Source of the DNA: Cytophaga hutchinsonii ATCC 33406
Lineage (GTDB): Bacteria > Bacteroidota > Bacteroidia > Cytophagales > Cytophagaceae
Assembly: GCF_000014145.1 (NCBI RefSeq)
Contig: NC_008255.1
Coordinates: 3,240,001 to 3,304,000 of the forward strand
Direction of reading: 5' to 3'
Length of the DNA: 64,000 bases
The notes under the pieces were generated by a model. The model saw nothing but the letters and a program-made list of their open reading frames with translations. It was not told where the DNA came from and searched no databases. Positions 1 through 9,954 of the stretch are shown here, piece by piece. Each line of letters begins with the position of its first letter. The first letter of the stretch is position 1. The position numbers and the translations under genes are program-made.

Positions 1-11
1 ATGAAACAGAA

Positions 12-791
12 TTATCGTGCTGCTGCTCTTTTCGTTGGCTGCAGACTGGCTTTTAACTGTGCCATCAGATCTTTGGTTGCAGTAGGTTTGGAAGCCGCTG
101 ATTTTGTTTTGACAACCGTACCTTTTGCTTTTGCCTTAATCAGCTTCAACAATTCCGATGTATAAGTGTCTTTGTATTTAGAAATATCAAACGTTTCCGT
201 CAGCTGATCAATCAGTGAAAGTGCCATTTTCATTTCACCTTCTTTGATTGCACTTTTAGCAGGAAGATCAAGTGCATCTGCATCTAAGATTTCTTCCTGA
301 AAACGGATCTTGTTTAATACAATAACATTACCGACCGGTTTCAGGATTGCCAGTGCTTCTTTGTTCCGAAGTACATAATTTGCTACTGCTACTTTCTTTG
401 ATTTTATCAATGCTTCACGCAGCAAGGCATACGCGCGCGTGCCCGATTTGTCGGGCTGAATATAATACGGCGTTTCGAAATACACGGAATCAATTTCATC
501 TTCCTGAACGAATTGCAGGATTTCAATTGTTTTCGTTTTTTTCGCATTCGCTTTTTCAAAATCCTTTTCATCAAGGATCACGTAATCATCTTCTATCTTA
601 TATCCTTTAACAATATTATCCCATGCTACTTCTTTGCCCGTCTTGGCATTCACACGCTGGAATTTTATGTTGGAATGGTCTTTTTTATCCAGCATATCCA
701 GGTCAAGTCTGCTCTCATGTGTAGCACTGAATAATTTTACGGGTATGTTTACCAGACCAAACCCGATCGCACCTGTCCAGATTGTTTTCAT
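12..791 (-). CDS. ku: Ku protein, non-homologous end joining
   Basis: Bacterial Ku homodimer subunit that binds DNA double-strand ends and recruits a ligase. The 259-residue protein starts with the family-typical [20 protein letters not shown] and keeps the single Ku core domain through about residue 215. It ends in a Lys/Ala/Thr-rich basic tail (about 218-259) like the extended C-termini of bacterial Ku that help DNA binding. The gene starts 2 bases after the DUF72 stop codon, so the two are almost certainly cotranscribed. No LigD-type ligase or polymerase is in the window, so the partner must be encoded elsewhere. Family identity is clear; the end-joining role is from family knowledge. Confidence 0.95.
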   Translation of the reverse strand: MKTIWTGAIGFGLVNIPVKLFSATHESRLDLDMLDKKDHSNIKFQRVNAKTGKEVAWDNIVKGYKIEDDYVILDEKDFEKANAKKTKTIEILQFVQEDEIDSVYFETPYYIQPDKSGTRAYALLREALIKSKKVAVANYVLRNKEALAILKPVGNVIVLNKIRFQEEILDADALDLPAKSAIKEGEMKMALSLIDQLTETFDISKYKDTYTSELLKLIKAKAKGTVVKTKSAASKPTATKDLMAQLKASLQPTKRAAAR

Positions 792-793
792 AA

Positions 794-1522
794 CTATGTA
801 TGTTTTAATTGCATTAATTTTTCCATTGTTTTTGCATTCGCGATCGCATTACCGCCCCATGTATTATCAAAGTAAACAAAGGCTTCTTTTACATCTGAAT
901 CAATAAGATCGTTACGGAGTTGCTGTAATTGATTGTCAGAATAATTTGATTTATATAATTCCGTATTTCCGTGCATACGTATATATGCGGTATCTGCCGT
1001 TGTTATAAAATCTTCAGGCAAGCCCGGATAGCTGGATGTACAAAAAACAATATTCTTTGATTGTAAAACTTTATATACTTCGTTATTCCACCAGCCTGCA
1101 TCACGAAACTCCAGTACATTTTTAAATGCCGGGTCTAATTGAGATACAATTCGTTCCAGAATTTCAGGCGTATACTTAACACTTGGCGGTAATTGAAATA
1201 GGATGCATTCGAGTTTATCTTTTAATCCTGCTGCTGCAACCTCATACAATTCGGAAATCAAGGATTGTGTACCGTTAAATTTTTTGTAATGCGTAATCTG
1301 ATTGTTTGCCTTTAGGGAAAATCTAAAATCAGCGGGTGTTTTGTCGTACCAGGTTTTCAATGATTTACCCGTCGGAAATCTATAAAAACTTGCATTTATC
1401 TCAACGGTATTATAATGCCGACAATAGTATTCAAGCCACTTGCTTTGCGGCAAGCCTTCCGGATAGAACATCCCTTTCCATTCCCTGTAATTATATCCCG
1501 AACATCCGATGTGAGTACGCAT
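794..1522 (-). CDS. DUF72 (YecE-like) family protein
   Basis: A 242-residue TIM-barrel-like protein of the DUF72/YecE family. Recognised by the N-terminal [20 protein letters not shown] stretch, the [11 protein letters not shown] motif (about 40-50), the LEFRDAGWW segment near residue 140 and the C-terminal [11 protein letters not shown] segment. No biochemical activity is firmly established for the family. It is the first gene of a two-gene unit with Ku 2 bases downstream, which suggests a shared DNA-maintenance context, but that link is inference. No signal peptide, so cytoplasmic. Confidence 0.9.
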   Translation of the reverse strand: MRTHIGCSGYNYREWKGMFYPEGLPQSKWLEYYCRHYNTVEINASFYRFPTGKSLKTWYDKTPADFRFSLKANNQITHYKKFNGTQSLISELYEVAAAGLKDKLECILFQLPPSVKYTPEILERIVSQLDPAFKNVLEFRDAGWWNNEVYKVLQSKNIVFCTSSYPGLPEDFITTADTAYIRMHGNTELYKSNYSDNQLQQLRNDLIDSDVKEAFVYFDNTWGGNAIANAKTMEKLMQLKHT

Positions 1523-1631
1523 AAAAATTTCTATTATACCATAAATTACAATAGAATCGTGTTCAGGCTATTACATGATTTATTAAGAAAGTTACATATG
1601 TATGATATTGTATACGTTTTACATTCTTTTT

Positions 1632-1696
1632 AAAAAAGGGTGTTCATACACATAAAATCTACTCATTCAAGTGTAACTTTTATATGTATGAACACC
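1632..1696 (-). terminator. Rho-independent terminator downstream of the 482-aa gene
   Basis: Arms 1639-1657 and 1678-1696 pair over 19 bp with one mismatch around a 20-base loop. On the minus strand the hairpin is followed by a run of six T. It lies just past the stop codon at 1704 and separates that gene from the DUF72-Ku unit. Confidence 0.75.
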
Positions 1697-1703
1697 TTAA
1701 AAG

Positions 1704-3152
1704 TTATTCATGTACTTTGAACATATAATAGTTACCTGTTTTCCCAAACCGGTTGGGAATGGTTGCAAATACATACAAGCCATCACCTATAGAATGAATT
1801 GTTGAACTGTTTACATTATCAGAATCTACCGGATCATTTTCAAACAATAAAATCTTTTCTTTTAATGTTCCATTCATATTATAAATCCAGCAAGTCATTT
1901 TCGACATTCTATATTGTGTTGTGAAAATATACAACAAGCCATCTGAAAACATTATTTTAGGAAAAAACGAAGCCAGTGTCTGATCTTCTGCTTCCTGCTT
2001 TGGCCAATAGATAAAGTCTACATTCAATACATTGCCTTCCGGATTCATATAGATCACCGGATAATCCATCTGAATTTTATAATAATAACCAGTAAAAACA
2101 TGGTAACGGCTATAATGTGCATTGATTGGAATTCCTCCATAACCGCCTATTGATATTGGCATGATTGTATTTTTTGTCCGTTGCAGTTCCTGATACCTGT
2201 TTAGTACTAAAATAAGATTACCTGTATTAGGATCAACGCTAAAAAACATTGTTGACAAACTTCTGTGATAAAACTTCTTAATAAATGTCACGGAAGCGCT
2301 CTTTTCGAGAAAGGATTTATTTTCACTAAAGTCATAACCAAGAATTTTATACTTCAGAGTCAGATGTTCTTCTTCATTAGAATAAGTAATAAAATAAATG
2401 GAATCGTTCTTTACAGCAATTTCATAATTGATGGATTTGTTTTTATCAAGCAAAAAATCAATGGACATTTTATTTATCTTAAACGTACGGCATTCAAAAA
2501 TAAACGTCTCAAGAATACTATTAGAAGGTTCTTTTGATTTTGCAGTATTTTCTGTTTTATATGTAAATACAGTGTAGCCATCTTTCACATCATGAAAAAA
2601 TATTTTTGATCCGGTATTCTGAACAGGTAATTGCATCGTTTCTGATTGAAATGATACTATGTCTATTTTGCGGATACGGTTTCTGTCTGCATTGATCATA
2701 CATACCTGTTGGGCCTCATTGCAGAACACATATTCATTTATAGTATTTTTTTTTATCTGTATAGATAATTTATCTGCACAAGACATTTCATAATAGTAAT
2801 ACAGACGTTCTTCATCTTTTAATTTTTCATACGCAAATAAATAAACATTATCATTTAAAAAGAAAGAATGATATATAACCTGTTTACATGACTGTTCAAT
2901 TTCTGTTTTATCCAGCACCTGTAATTCTTTGCCCCATTTTCTAACAGATAAACTGCACTGATTTGTACTTATCGTTATAATAGAACCATCGGATAGTTTG
3001 AATGTACGGTCAAATGAATAATCATAGCCAAAATTATACGTTGCATCATTATAGCTTGGATATTGATCAAGTGCAGATTTTACAATGCGTTGCGAGAAAG
3101 CAATGATATATGGACACAAAAAAAGCAGAATAATTATAAGAGATTTTTTCAT
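1704..3152 (-). CDS. Secreted protein of unknown function
   Basis: A 482-residue protein I do not recognise. Residues 1-20 form a signal peptide (MKKSLIIILLFLCPYIIAFS then Q), so it is exported. The rest is rich in alternating hydrophobic/polar beta-strand pattern with recurring aromatic positions and no obvious catalytic motif. That pattern would fit a beta-propeller-like fold, but this is only an impression. It has no C-terminal T9SS domain and no lipobox cysteine. Monocistronic: it has its own terminator downstream and a non-coding spacer upstream. Confidence 0.75.
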   Translation of the reverse strand: MKKSLIIILLFLCPYIIAFSQRIVKSALDQYPSYNDATYNFGYDYSFDRTFKLSDGSIITISTNQCSLSVRKWGKELQVLDKTEIEQSCKQVIYHSFFLNDNVYLFAYEKLKDEERLYYYYEMSCADKLSIQIKKNTINEYVFCNEAQQVCMINADRNRIRKIDIVSFQSETMQLPVQNTGSKIFFHDVKDGYTVFTYKTENTAKSKEPSNSILETFIFECRTFKINKMSIDFLLDKNKSINYEIAVKNDSIYFITYSNEEEHLTLKYKILGYDFSENKSFLEKSASVTFIKKFYHRSLSTMFFSVDPNTGNLILVLNRYQELQRTKNTIMPISIGGYGGIPINAHYSRYHVFTGYYYKIQMDYPVIYMNPEGNVLNVDFIYWPKQEAEDQTLASFFPKIMFSDGLLYIFTTQYRMSKMTCWIYNMNGTLKEKILLFENDPVDSDNVNSSTIHSIGDGLYVFATIPNRFGKTGNYYMFKVHE

Positions 3153-3264
3153 AGTAATGTAAATAAATAATCTTCAAAGATATGTGTAATTTTTTGCGTT
3201 CAAAACATGATTTCTCCAATAACTCCATAGTTCTTAATAAAAAGCAGATAAAAAATTTACGTAA

Positions 3265-4047
3265 TCAGATCATACCTTCCACAACACCCATACCAAACAA
3301 GGCAAAGTCATATTTTACCGGGTCTTTTGGATCCAGAGATTTCAGATTATTGGTCAGTTCAACAGCGGTTTGCCAATCAACCTGTGTGCGTGTGATAAGG
3401 CCCAGCTGCCGCGCAATCCGGTCTACGTGTACATCACATGGGCAAACCAGCTGCGCGGGTTGTATCTTTGTCCAGATACCAAAGTCCACGCCTTTTTTAT
3501 CTTTGCGTACCATCCATCTCAAAAACATATTCAATCTTTTACAGGCAGATTTTGTCTCCGGGGATGAAATATGTTTACGTGTGCGATGCGGATGGTCAAA
3601 CGAAAAAAAATAATTACGGAATGCAATCAATCCGCCTTCAATATTTTCTGATTTTTTATTCATGCCTTTCAGAAACACGTCTTCCATGGAAGTAAATTCC
3701 GTATACAATTCTTTCAGCGCAAATACAAAATACAGCAGATCGGTATCGTTAAACGTACGGTGAACAAATCCTTCGAGCTGTTGCAGATCCGTTTCCTGAT
3801 GCTGTGTAATGAACTGATGTGGTGCACCATCCATGCGTTCGATAAGTTCCGTACATTTATTGATGATCGTTTTACGCTGTCCCCAGGCCAGTACTGCAGC
3901 AATAAATCCCATGATCTCAATATCTTCCTGTTTTGTAAACCGGTGGGGAATACAAACCGGGTCCAGTGTAATAAAAGAAACAGTGTTATATTCCTTATAT
4001 TTTGATTCTAATAACTGGTAGAGTGTATCTCTGGAATATTTATTCAT
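3265..4047 (-). CDS. TIGR02757 family protein (DUF2400)
   Basis: A 260-residue cytoplasmic protein of the TIGR02757/DUF2400 family, common in Bacteroidota and of unproven function. The family is recognised by the segment FTKQEDIEIMGFIAAVLAWG (about 38-57), the RKTIINK motif after it, and the C-terminal VCPCDVHVDRIARQLGL segment with the following DPVKYDFALFGMGV. The helical, helix-hairpin-helix-like layout has led to suggestions of nucleic-acid binding, which the sequence alone does not show. Single gene, preceded by a 232-base spacer holding the LysM terminator. Confidence 0.88.
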   Translation of the reverse strand: MNKYSRDTLYQLLESKYKEYNTVSFITLDPVCIPHRFTKQEDIEIMGFIAAVLAWGQRKTIINKCTELIERMDGAPHQFITQHQETDLQQLEGFVHRTFNDTDLLYFVFALKELYTEFTSMEDVFLKGMNKKSENIEGGLIAFRNYFFSFDHPHRTRKHISSPETKSACKRLNMFLRWMVRKDKKGVDFGIWTKIQPAQLVCPCDVHVDRIARQLGLITRTQVDWQTAVELTNNLKSLDPKDPVKYDFALFGMGVVEGMI

Positions 4048-4207
4048 TTAAGAATGCTGTTATTTAACTGCTGTGGTTCCTGTATTTCCGTTACTAAAAC
4101 TATTCCTTAAAAGGAATGGCACTGAAGCGCGCAAGAATATCACGTATTAGTCTTTTGCGTACGGTTTAACTTAATTTAAATACATTTTGATTGTATTTGT
4201 GCGGTAT

Positions 4208-4252
4208 AAAAAAATCCAAATTTCAGCCAGCATACGAACTAAAATTTGGATT
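4208..4252 (-). terminator. Rho-independent terminator of the LysM gene
   Basis: Perfect 11-bp inverted repeat (4213-4223 with 4242-4252). On the minus strand it is followed by a run of seven T. It sits about 30 bases past the LysM stop codon. Confidence 0.75.
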
Positions 4253-4279
4253 CATTATAAATCTTATGAATTAATCTGC

Positions 4280-5464
4280 TTACGGAATGTACATCAATGT
4301 TGCGGAGAAGCGTGAGCCCGTTCCGCCCAAACGTTCATATGCTTTTTTAGAAATACGGATGATGGTTTTCCCATCTGTACCTGTATCTGTTAATTTACCA
4401 ACTACACGAACGTATACTTTAATTCCGTTGGATTCATTCAGCAACTGAATGATGGTACCTACTGCCGCTGTTTTATGATACGCCAGATATTTAGGTGTAT
4501 CCTGGTTATCTGCCATCAGATCGGCAAATCCATTTTCAGTGATTTTTTTAAAGTCAGATGCAGGCACTGTTGGTTTTGTTGCCGGCGTTTGTGTCTGCAT
4601 GGTTTCCAAACGTGCCTTGTCCTGCTGTAATTGAATGGTATCTGCTTCAACATTTGCCGGTTTTGCCGGTGTTGTAGTTGTGACAGGTTTTGTTGTTCCC
4701 GTGGTAGTCGTAGTAGTTGCTGTTACAGGTTTAACAGGTGTAGCAGTGGTTGTTGTCTGAGCTACTTCTGCATTCGAAATTTTAATCGTTTGCCCTACTT
4801 TTAGTGAACTGACACCCGGGTTCGCTTTTTTAATATCTTCAACACTTACATTATATTTTTTTGCAATCGAATAGAACGTTTCTCCTCCTGCTACCTTGTG
4901 CTCAACGGTTTCTTTTACTACAGAAGTTGTTTGCGTAGTTCCGGTTGTTTCAGGTTTTGCTGGCGTTGTTGTGGTTGTAGTAGTGCTTCCTGCCTTACCC
5001 GGCAGGTTAAGTTCCTGACCAACGCTGATGGAATTAGTAAGTCCCGGATTGGCCTTCTTTAGCGCGTCTACACTAATGGAATATTTCGTAGCAATGCTGT
5101 ACAATGTTTCACCGGCAGCAACCGTGTGTGTTTTGCCTGTTGCAGATGCAGTTGTTGTTGCTTTAGTTGGCGCAGCCGCATTGCTTGGCACATACAATAC
5201 CTGTCCTACTTTCAACCCTTCAGACCAGGTTGGATTATTTTTCTTAATATCATCTACCGATACATTGTATTTTCTGGAAAGTGAATACAGTGTTTCGCCA
5301 GCGGCAATTCTATGCAGTACAAATAATTTCCCATCTTTTCTTTCAACACCAATAGAATCACAAACACTTGCCTGTGAAATGGATTGCAAAGACAATGATA
5401 CGGCTACTACTAAAAAAAAACGGTTCACTATTTTTTTACTTAATAACATAAGACTGTAATTCAT
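4280..5464 (-). CDS. Triple-LysM cell-wall protein with RlpA-like C-terminal domain
   Basis: A 394-residue exported protein that probably binds peptidoglycan. A signal peptide covers about residues 1-32. Three LysM domains follow, each with the AGETLYS or GGETFYS motif and a VGQ(V/E/T) end: about 50-95, 112-155 and 188-232. Thr/Pro-rich linkers separate them. The last 90 residues (about 305-394) resemble the double-psi beta-barrel of RlpA-like proteins (AAVGTIIQL, VRVVGKL and IIRISKKAYERLG segments). The start at 5464 overlaps the DUF4905 gene by 29 bases; an internal Met at 5449 would cut the overlap to 14. The overlap implies cotranscription with DUF4905. No clear lytic residues are visible. 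Confidence 0.88.
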   Translation of the reverse strand: MNYSLMLLSKKIVNRFFLVVAVSLSLQSISQASVCDSIGVERKDGKLFVLHRIAAGETLYSLSRKYNVSVDDIKKNNPTWSEGLKVGQVLYVPSNAAAPTKATTTASATGKTHTVAAGETLYSIATKYSISVDALKKANPGLTNSISVGQELNLPGKAGSTTTTTTTPAKPETTGTTQTTSVVKETVEHKVAGGETFYSIAKKYNVSVEDIKKANPGVSSLKVGQTIKISNAEVAQTTTTATPVKPVTATTTTTTGTTKPVTTTTPAKPANVEADTIQLQQDKARLETMQTQTPATKPTVPASDFKKITENGFADLMADNQDTPKYLAYHKTAAVGTIIQLLNESNGIKVYVRVVGKLTDTGTDGKTIIRISKKAYERLGGTGSRFSATLMYIP

Positions 5465-6245
5465 TATTATTTTTAACTACAATTAATTGATCTTTCAGAA
5501 CGAAGAACGTATCCATGCCTATTCCCTTCAAACCGGCATTCAACTTTTCATGCACCAATAAGGCTCCCTTTTCATCGGCAACCAGTATAAAATTGGTCAG
5601 CTTTTCTTCTTCGTAAATATAATAAGAAATCAGCACCTTATCCCCCTTCTCCAGATATTCTATCATCCGAACGGCTTTATGCCCGGTGATGATCTCTATG
5701 TATTCTTTTATTTTGCTGAAAAAAGAATTTTCTTCCTCAAAATGAAACGGGTATAATACGAACGATCGAGTCTGTGCTTTCTTATTAAAACCAGAGAACA
5801 TTTCTTTCACTGAAACGGCTCCAAGTGTTTTACCTGCTGCCCAATCTAATTTAAGATACGAAGAATCTTCCTCTTTTCCTTCTGCAACAATGATTCCATC
5901 CGGTTCGGCCTGCATAACCTGAGCATCGTCTTTACCCCAAAGCAGTTTCGACGTTTTTCCGTCAATCACTGCAAAACCACGCTGCTCGGGCATATCCGGG
6001 TCGTTGAATTTAACCACCAGCAGGTTTCCTTTATTTGCAATTTTCAAACTGCTCCACCATGCATCCAGGATAGAAACATCTGCCCACAACATTTTTTTAG
6101 CCTGAAGATCAAACGCATGAAACAGAGCCTTGCGTTTATCCCCATCACGGGTTTCAACATACACAGTTCCGGTATCGCTATCGGCAATTATTTTCCAGAT
6201 TACGCCTGAAAATAACTTAGAAAAAGTCGGTGCATGTAAAGACAT
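5436..6245 (-). CDS. DUF4905 family protein
   Basis: A 269-residue protein matching the Bacteroidota-restricted DUF4905 family. It opens with FSGVIWKIIADSDTGTVYVE and carries PQQ-propeller-like strands (VIDGKTSKLLWG, about 90-101). No signal peptide or membrane segment, so probably cytoplasmic. Function unknown. It is first in a two-gene unit and its 3' end overlaps the LysM gene; the pairing suggests an envelope-related role, which is inference. Its 5' end faces the NfeD gene across a 117-base divergent spacer. Confidence 0.8.
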   Translation of the reverse strand: MSLHAPTFSKLFSGVIWKIIADSDTGTVYVETRDGDKRKALFHAFDLQAKKMLWADVSILDAWWSSLKIANKGNLLVVKFNDPDMPEQRGFAVIDGKTSKLLWGKDDAQVMQAEPDGIIVAEGKEEDSSYLKLDWAAGKTLGAVSVKEMFSGFNKKAQTRSFVLYPFHFEEENSFFSKIKEYIEIITGHKAVRMIEYLEKGDKVLISYYIYEEEKLTNFILVADEKGALLVHEKLNAGLKGIGMDTFFVLKDQLIVVKNNNELQSYVIK

Positions 6246-6362
6246 AGGTATAATTTGCTAATTTTAGGTCAAAGGTAGGAGAATTAAGTGTAAAGTGTAA
6301 CGTTTTAGAGTGTAAAGAACCGGAACCTGTTTCAGCCTCTATTCCTTAAAGACCCGCTCCAT

Positions 6363-7694
6363 ATGAAAAAAAATAACTTCTTATTTTTACTGTTTCTTTT
6401 ATTAAATGCGTATCAGACTTTGGCTCAGCAGGTATATGTGATCCGGATACGACAGGAGATTGATCCGCAGATGTCACATTTTGTGGAGCTTGGTTTACAG
6501 GCGGCAACGCGTGACAGCGCAGATTATATTATCCTTGATATGGATACCTACGGCGGTGCATTACTGGATGCCGATAAAATACGCATGGCTTTATTAAAAT
6601 ATCCCAAACCGGTGTATGTATATATAAACAAAAATGCGGCTTCAGCGGGTGCCTTAATTTCAATTGCCTGCGATTCCATTTACATGGATGCCGGTTCCAT
6701 TATTGGTGCAGCAACAGTTGTAGACGGCGAAGGTAAGCCTGCCCCGGATAAATACCAATCGGATATGCGCGCAATGATGCGGACCACAGCCGAAACCAAT
6801 CACCGTAATCCCGTATTTGCTGAAAACATGGTGGGTAAAGCAGTAGGTGCTGATAGCCTAACGGTTGGAAATGTTACCACCTTTACAACCTCAGAAGCTA
6901 TAAAAAATGGCTATTGTGAGGCTGAAATTCATTCGCTGGAAGAATTGTATACATACCTGCATCTGCATCATGCAGCTATTACACACTTTGAATTAAGTAC
7001 CACGGACCAGATCGTTAATTTCTTTATGAACCCGGCTTTACGCGGTTTGCTCTTGCTGCTGATCATCGGCGGTATTTATTTTGAACTGCAGACACCTGGT
7101 ATCGGCGTTGCCTTGTTTGCAGCACTCGTCGGTATTGCTTTATACTTTATTCCTTCTTACCTGAATGGCCTGGCCGAAAACTGGGAGATCCTGATCTTCT
7201 TTATAGGCGCTGTTTTATTGATCCTCGAAATAACGGTTATACCGGGCTTTGGCCTTGCGGGACTTTCAGGCCTGGTACTAATTGTTTCATCCCTGATATT
7301 GGTTGGCCTAAACAATGACACCTTTGATTTTACCTTTGTGCCGGAGAGCGATATTTACATCACTTCCGCAACCGTACTCGCGGCCTTTACTGCCGGTACT
7401 GTTCTTGCATTTGCAGCCGGAAACCGATTCATGAAAAGCGCATTATTCAATAAAATCAGCCTGCAGGATACATTTCAGTCAAGCGATGGCTTCACGTCAA
7501 ACTTTCATACAGAAGTATTGACCGGTAAACAAGGGACCAGCTATTCCGTGTTAAGACCGAGTGGAAAAATCCTTCTTGATGGAAATGTGTATGATGCGTA
7601 CACACGCGGTGAATACGTGGAAGCAAACAAAGCAGTTGAAGTGATTGAGCAGGTTGGCAGCTCGTTAAAAGTAAAAGAAATTCATGTCCAGTAA
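6363..7694 (+). CDS. NfeD-type membrane serine protease (ClpP class)
   Basis: A 443-residue long-form NfeD protein. A signal peptide at 1-21 is followed by a ClpP-like domain (about 23-210). Ser94 in NAASAGALIS is the expected nucleophile and Lys130 a plausible general base of the Ser-Lys dyad known from archaeal homologues. Four to five membrane helices follow (about 220-345). A C-terminal soluble OB-fold NfeD domain (about 375-443, LRPSGKILLDG motif) completes it. Homologues act with SPFH/stomatin proteins in membrane quality control; no SPFH gene is adjacent here. The 3' end overlaps kdsB by 11 bases, so the two are translationally linked. Confidence 0.92.
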   Translation: MKKNNFLFLLFLLLNAYQTLAQQVYVIRIRQEIDPQMSHFVELGLQAATRDSADYIILDMDTYGGALLDADKIRMALLKYPKPVYVYINKNAASAGALISIACDSIYMDAGSIIGAATVVDGEGKPAPDKYQSDMRAMMRTTAETNHRNPVFAENMVGKAVGADSLTVGNVTTFTTSEAIKNGYCEAEIHSLEELYTYLHLHHAAITHFELSTTDQIVNFFMNPALRGLLLLLIIGGIYFELQTPGIGVALFAALVGIALYFIPSYLNGLAENWEILIFFIGAVLLILEITVIPGFGLAGLSGLVLIVSSLILVGLNNDTFDFTFVPESDIYITSATVLAAFTAGTVLAFAAGNRFMKSALFNKISLQDTFQSSDGFTSNFHTEVLTGKQGTSYSVLRPSGKILLDGNVYDAYTRGEYVEANKAVEVIEQVGSSLKVKEIHVQ

Positions 7695-8436
7695 CATCTC
7701 TATTGTAGCAATCATTCCGGCGCGCTACGCCTCTACCCGTTTTCCGGGAAAGCCTTTGATACAGATCAACGGCAAAACAATGATCCAATGTGTGTACGAT
7801 CAGGTGCGCAGCACACCTGAAATTACCGAAGTACTTGTTGCTACCGACGACGACCGCATTGAAGCCGAAGTGCTGCGGTTTGGCGGTAAGGTTGTACGTA
7901 CGCTACCCGAACACCCAAGCGGCACCGACCGTTGTTTTGAAGCCTATCAGAAATTGAATAAGCCTTTTGATTTCATCATCAATGTACAGGGTGACGAACC
8001 TTTTATTCAGCCGGAACAGATCCGGACACTGGCAGGCATTTTAACGCCGGATGTAGAGCTTGCAACGCTGATTAAAAAAATCGAAGACGAAGAAACATTA
8101 TTCAATCCGAATACGCCTAAGGTATTGGTGAATGCAAACGGTGAAGCAATCTACTTCAGCCGGCAGACGATTCCGTATCTGCGTCAGCATGCGGATAAAA
8201 AAGACTGGCTGGCCAACCATACGTTTTTCAAACACATCGGCATGTATGCATACCGTCCGGATATATTGGCACAGATCACTCAGTTAAAACCGTCTGCACT
8301 GGAGCTTGCGGAATCGCTTGAGCAGTTGAGATGGTTAGAGAGCGGCTATTCGATCCACACGGCTGTTACTACGATAGAGACTGTTGGTATTGATACACCG
8401 GAGGATTTATTGAGAGTGACTCATACATCCAGCTAA
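7684..8436 (+). CDS. kdsB: 3-deoxy-manno-octulosonate cytidylyltransferase
   Basis: CMP-Kdo synthetase, 250 residues, the usual length. It activates Kdo with CTP for lipid A-core assembly in the cytoplasm. The nucleotide-binding start IIPARYASTRFPGKPL (about 9-24), the LVATDDDRI motif and INVQGDEPFI (about 98-107) are family signatures, as are the HIGMYAYRPDIL and LEQLRWLESGY segments. It overlaps the upstream NfeD gene by 11 bases, an unusual pairing that joins envelope proteolysis with LPS synthesis. Identification is firm. Confidence 0.96.
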   Translation: MSSNISIVAIIPARYASTRFPGKPLIQINGKTMIQCVYDQVRSTPEITEVLVATDDDRIEAEVLRFGGKVVRTLPEHPSGTDRCFEAYQKLNKPFDFIINVQGDEPFIQPEQIRTLAGILTPDVELATLIKKIEDEETLFNPNTPKVLVNANGEAIYFSRQTIPYLRQHADKKDWLANHTFFKHIGMYAYRPDILAQITQLKPSALELAESLEQLRWLESGYSIHTAVTTIETVGIDTPEDLLRVTHTSS

Positions 8437-8503
8437 CAAAAAACAATTTGCCTCGGCAAACCAAACGCAGAAAACATATCCTATAAGAAAATCCTCTTCA
8501 ACA

Positions 8504-9280
8504 ATGACAAAACACACCTTTTTTTTATTCTGCGTATTTATTGCGTTCAGTTGTTCCAACGATAAACTTGAAAGCAAAGGTTTTGCAATCAGTGAAATTT
8601 CAGATGAAGAAACCGTACCGGAGAAAAGCGGATTAGCCAAAGACTCTGCTGTATTTCAAACGCAGCCCTACAAAGTGTTGTTGACCGCCCACCCGGCTCA
8701 CCGGTTAACGCCCCTGTTTAAAGTTAACTACAACAAAAAAACACAGAAGCCTTTTATCGGTTCAACAGATTTTCATTACAGGTATTCAGAAGAAATTGAA
8801 AGCGGTAATAACTGGAACAGCCATTTAATACCGGGCTTTGAAGCTGCATATGGATATAACCTGGTGAATATTTCTCATTTCAATACAGGCACTCAGAAAC
8901 AACAGGTGCTTTTTGAAAAACCGGTATTGATAAAAACCATTTATTATCCGGCGTTTACTAAAGATACATTAAATAACAAACCCGTTACACGTAATTTTTA
9001 TATGGTTTCAGCGTATGATGAAGATACCAATAAAGATGGCATGATTAACCTGCAGGACTTGAGACGTTTTTATTATTTTGATCTGGAAGGAGAAAATAAA
9101 CGTGCACTTTTACCAGAAAATTATTCTATCCAGGCGTCAGAATATGACCCCGCAAACGATGTGGTATACATCTTTGCTAAGCTTGACGAAAACAACAATG
9201 GTACAGCCGACGACAGGGAAAGTGTACACATCTTCTGGATTGATTTAACCAATCCGGAAAAAACAGGGCGACAGCTGTAA
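8504..9280 (+). CDS. Lipoprotein with two EF-hand-like calcium loops
   Basis: A 258-residue predicted lipoprotein: hydrophobic leader and lipobox FSC with Cys17. The body is not a family I know. Two short acidic loops stand out: DTNKDGMINLQD at 174-185 and DENNNGTADDRE at 228-239. Both match the 12-residue Asp-x-Asn-x-Asp/Asn-Gly pattern of EF-hand or dockerin calcium sites. The first is a near-canonical loop; the second has Ala where Ile/Leu/Val is usual. It lies 67 bases after kdsB, ahead of a second lipoprotein gene. Calcium binding is inference. Confidence 0.72.
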   Translation: MTKHTFFLFCVFIAFSCSNDKLESKGFAISEISDEETVPEKSGLAKDSAVFQTQPYKVLLTAHPAHRLTPLFKVNYNKKTQKPFIGSTDFHYRYSEEIESGNNWNSHLIPGFEAAYGYNLVNISHFNTGTQKQQVLFEKPVLIKTIYYPAFTKDTLNNKPVTRNFYMVSAYDEDTNKDGMINLQDLRRFYYFDLEGENKRALLPENYSIQASEYDPANDVVYIFAKLDENNNGTADDRESVHIFWIDLTNPEKTGRQL

Positions 9281-9321
9281 AGCTATTATCGATGCTTTTA
9301 CCTGATTAATCAACTACGTTC

Positions 9322-9900
9322 ATGAGTATAAAAAATGCCATTCTGTTTTTGCTGCTTTCGTTGCTTTTAACGTCTTGTTCCGGTTCCGGTGAATCTGTTG
9401 AATCAACTAATTCAACAGATTCATTAAAGCAGAATACCGGTACATCTTCCATACATACATCTGACACCCTTGAAATATGGGATTCAATTGCCGAAAAACC
9501 TTTTCTATTTGAACATTGGCTTGTATCACTGGATAGCGTGCTGCTGTTTCTTCCATCAGATGTAACCTTGAATAAAAGCTTGCAGAAATCTGAATATGAA
9601 GCGGGAATGAATGATAGCATAACAGAAATACATGTTGGCCAATCGGTTATTCAATATATAAAATCTCCTTCTGTGGGTTTTATAAACTATGCGGTTATTA
9701 TGGATAAGGATATAGAATTTGTGCGCGGCATCCACATTGGTGACCGATATGAAAATATCATTCAAAAACTTAACATAAAACATCAGCAAAAAACATTCAC
9801 ATGTTTATATATCAATCATGGAGATGCAAACAGCGTATTGATTTTTGAATTCAAAGAGGAGAGACTTTTCAAAGCTACTTTCTGGCCCTATACCGGTTAA
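9322..9900 (+). CDS. Lipoprotein of unknown function
   Basis: A 192-residue protein with a strong lipoprotein leader (AILFLLLSLLLTSC, Cys about residue 19), then a Ser/Thr-rich linker to about 50. The remaining domain has no motif I recognise. It starts 41 bases after the preceding lipoprotein gene on the same strand, so the two may be cotranscribed and act together at the outer membrane. Confidence 0.7.
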   Translation: MSIKNAILFLLLSLLLTSCSGSGESVESTNSTDSLKQNTGTSSIHTSDTLEIWDSIAEKPFLFEHWLVSLDSVLLFLPSDVTLNKSLQKSEYEAGMNDSITEIHVGQSVIQYIKSPSVGFINYAVIMDKDIEFVRGIHIGDRYENIIQKLNIKHQQKTFTCLYINHGDANSVLIFEFKEERLFKATFWPYTG

Positions 9901-9954
9901 AAAATAATTCATATATTTTACGTGTATCCAAATTTATTAAAATCAAATACGCAC

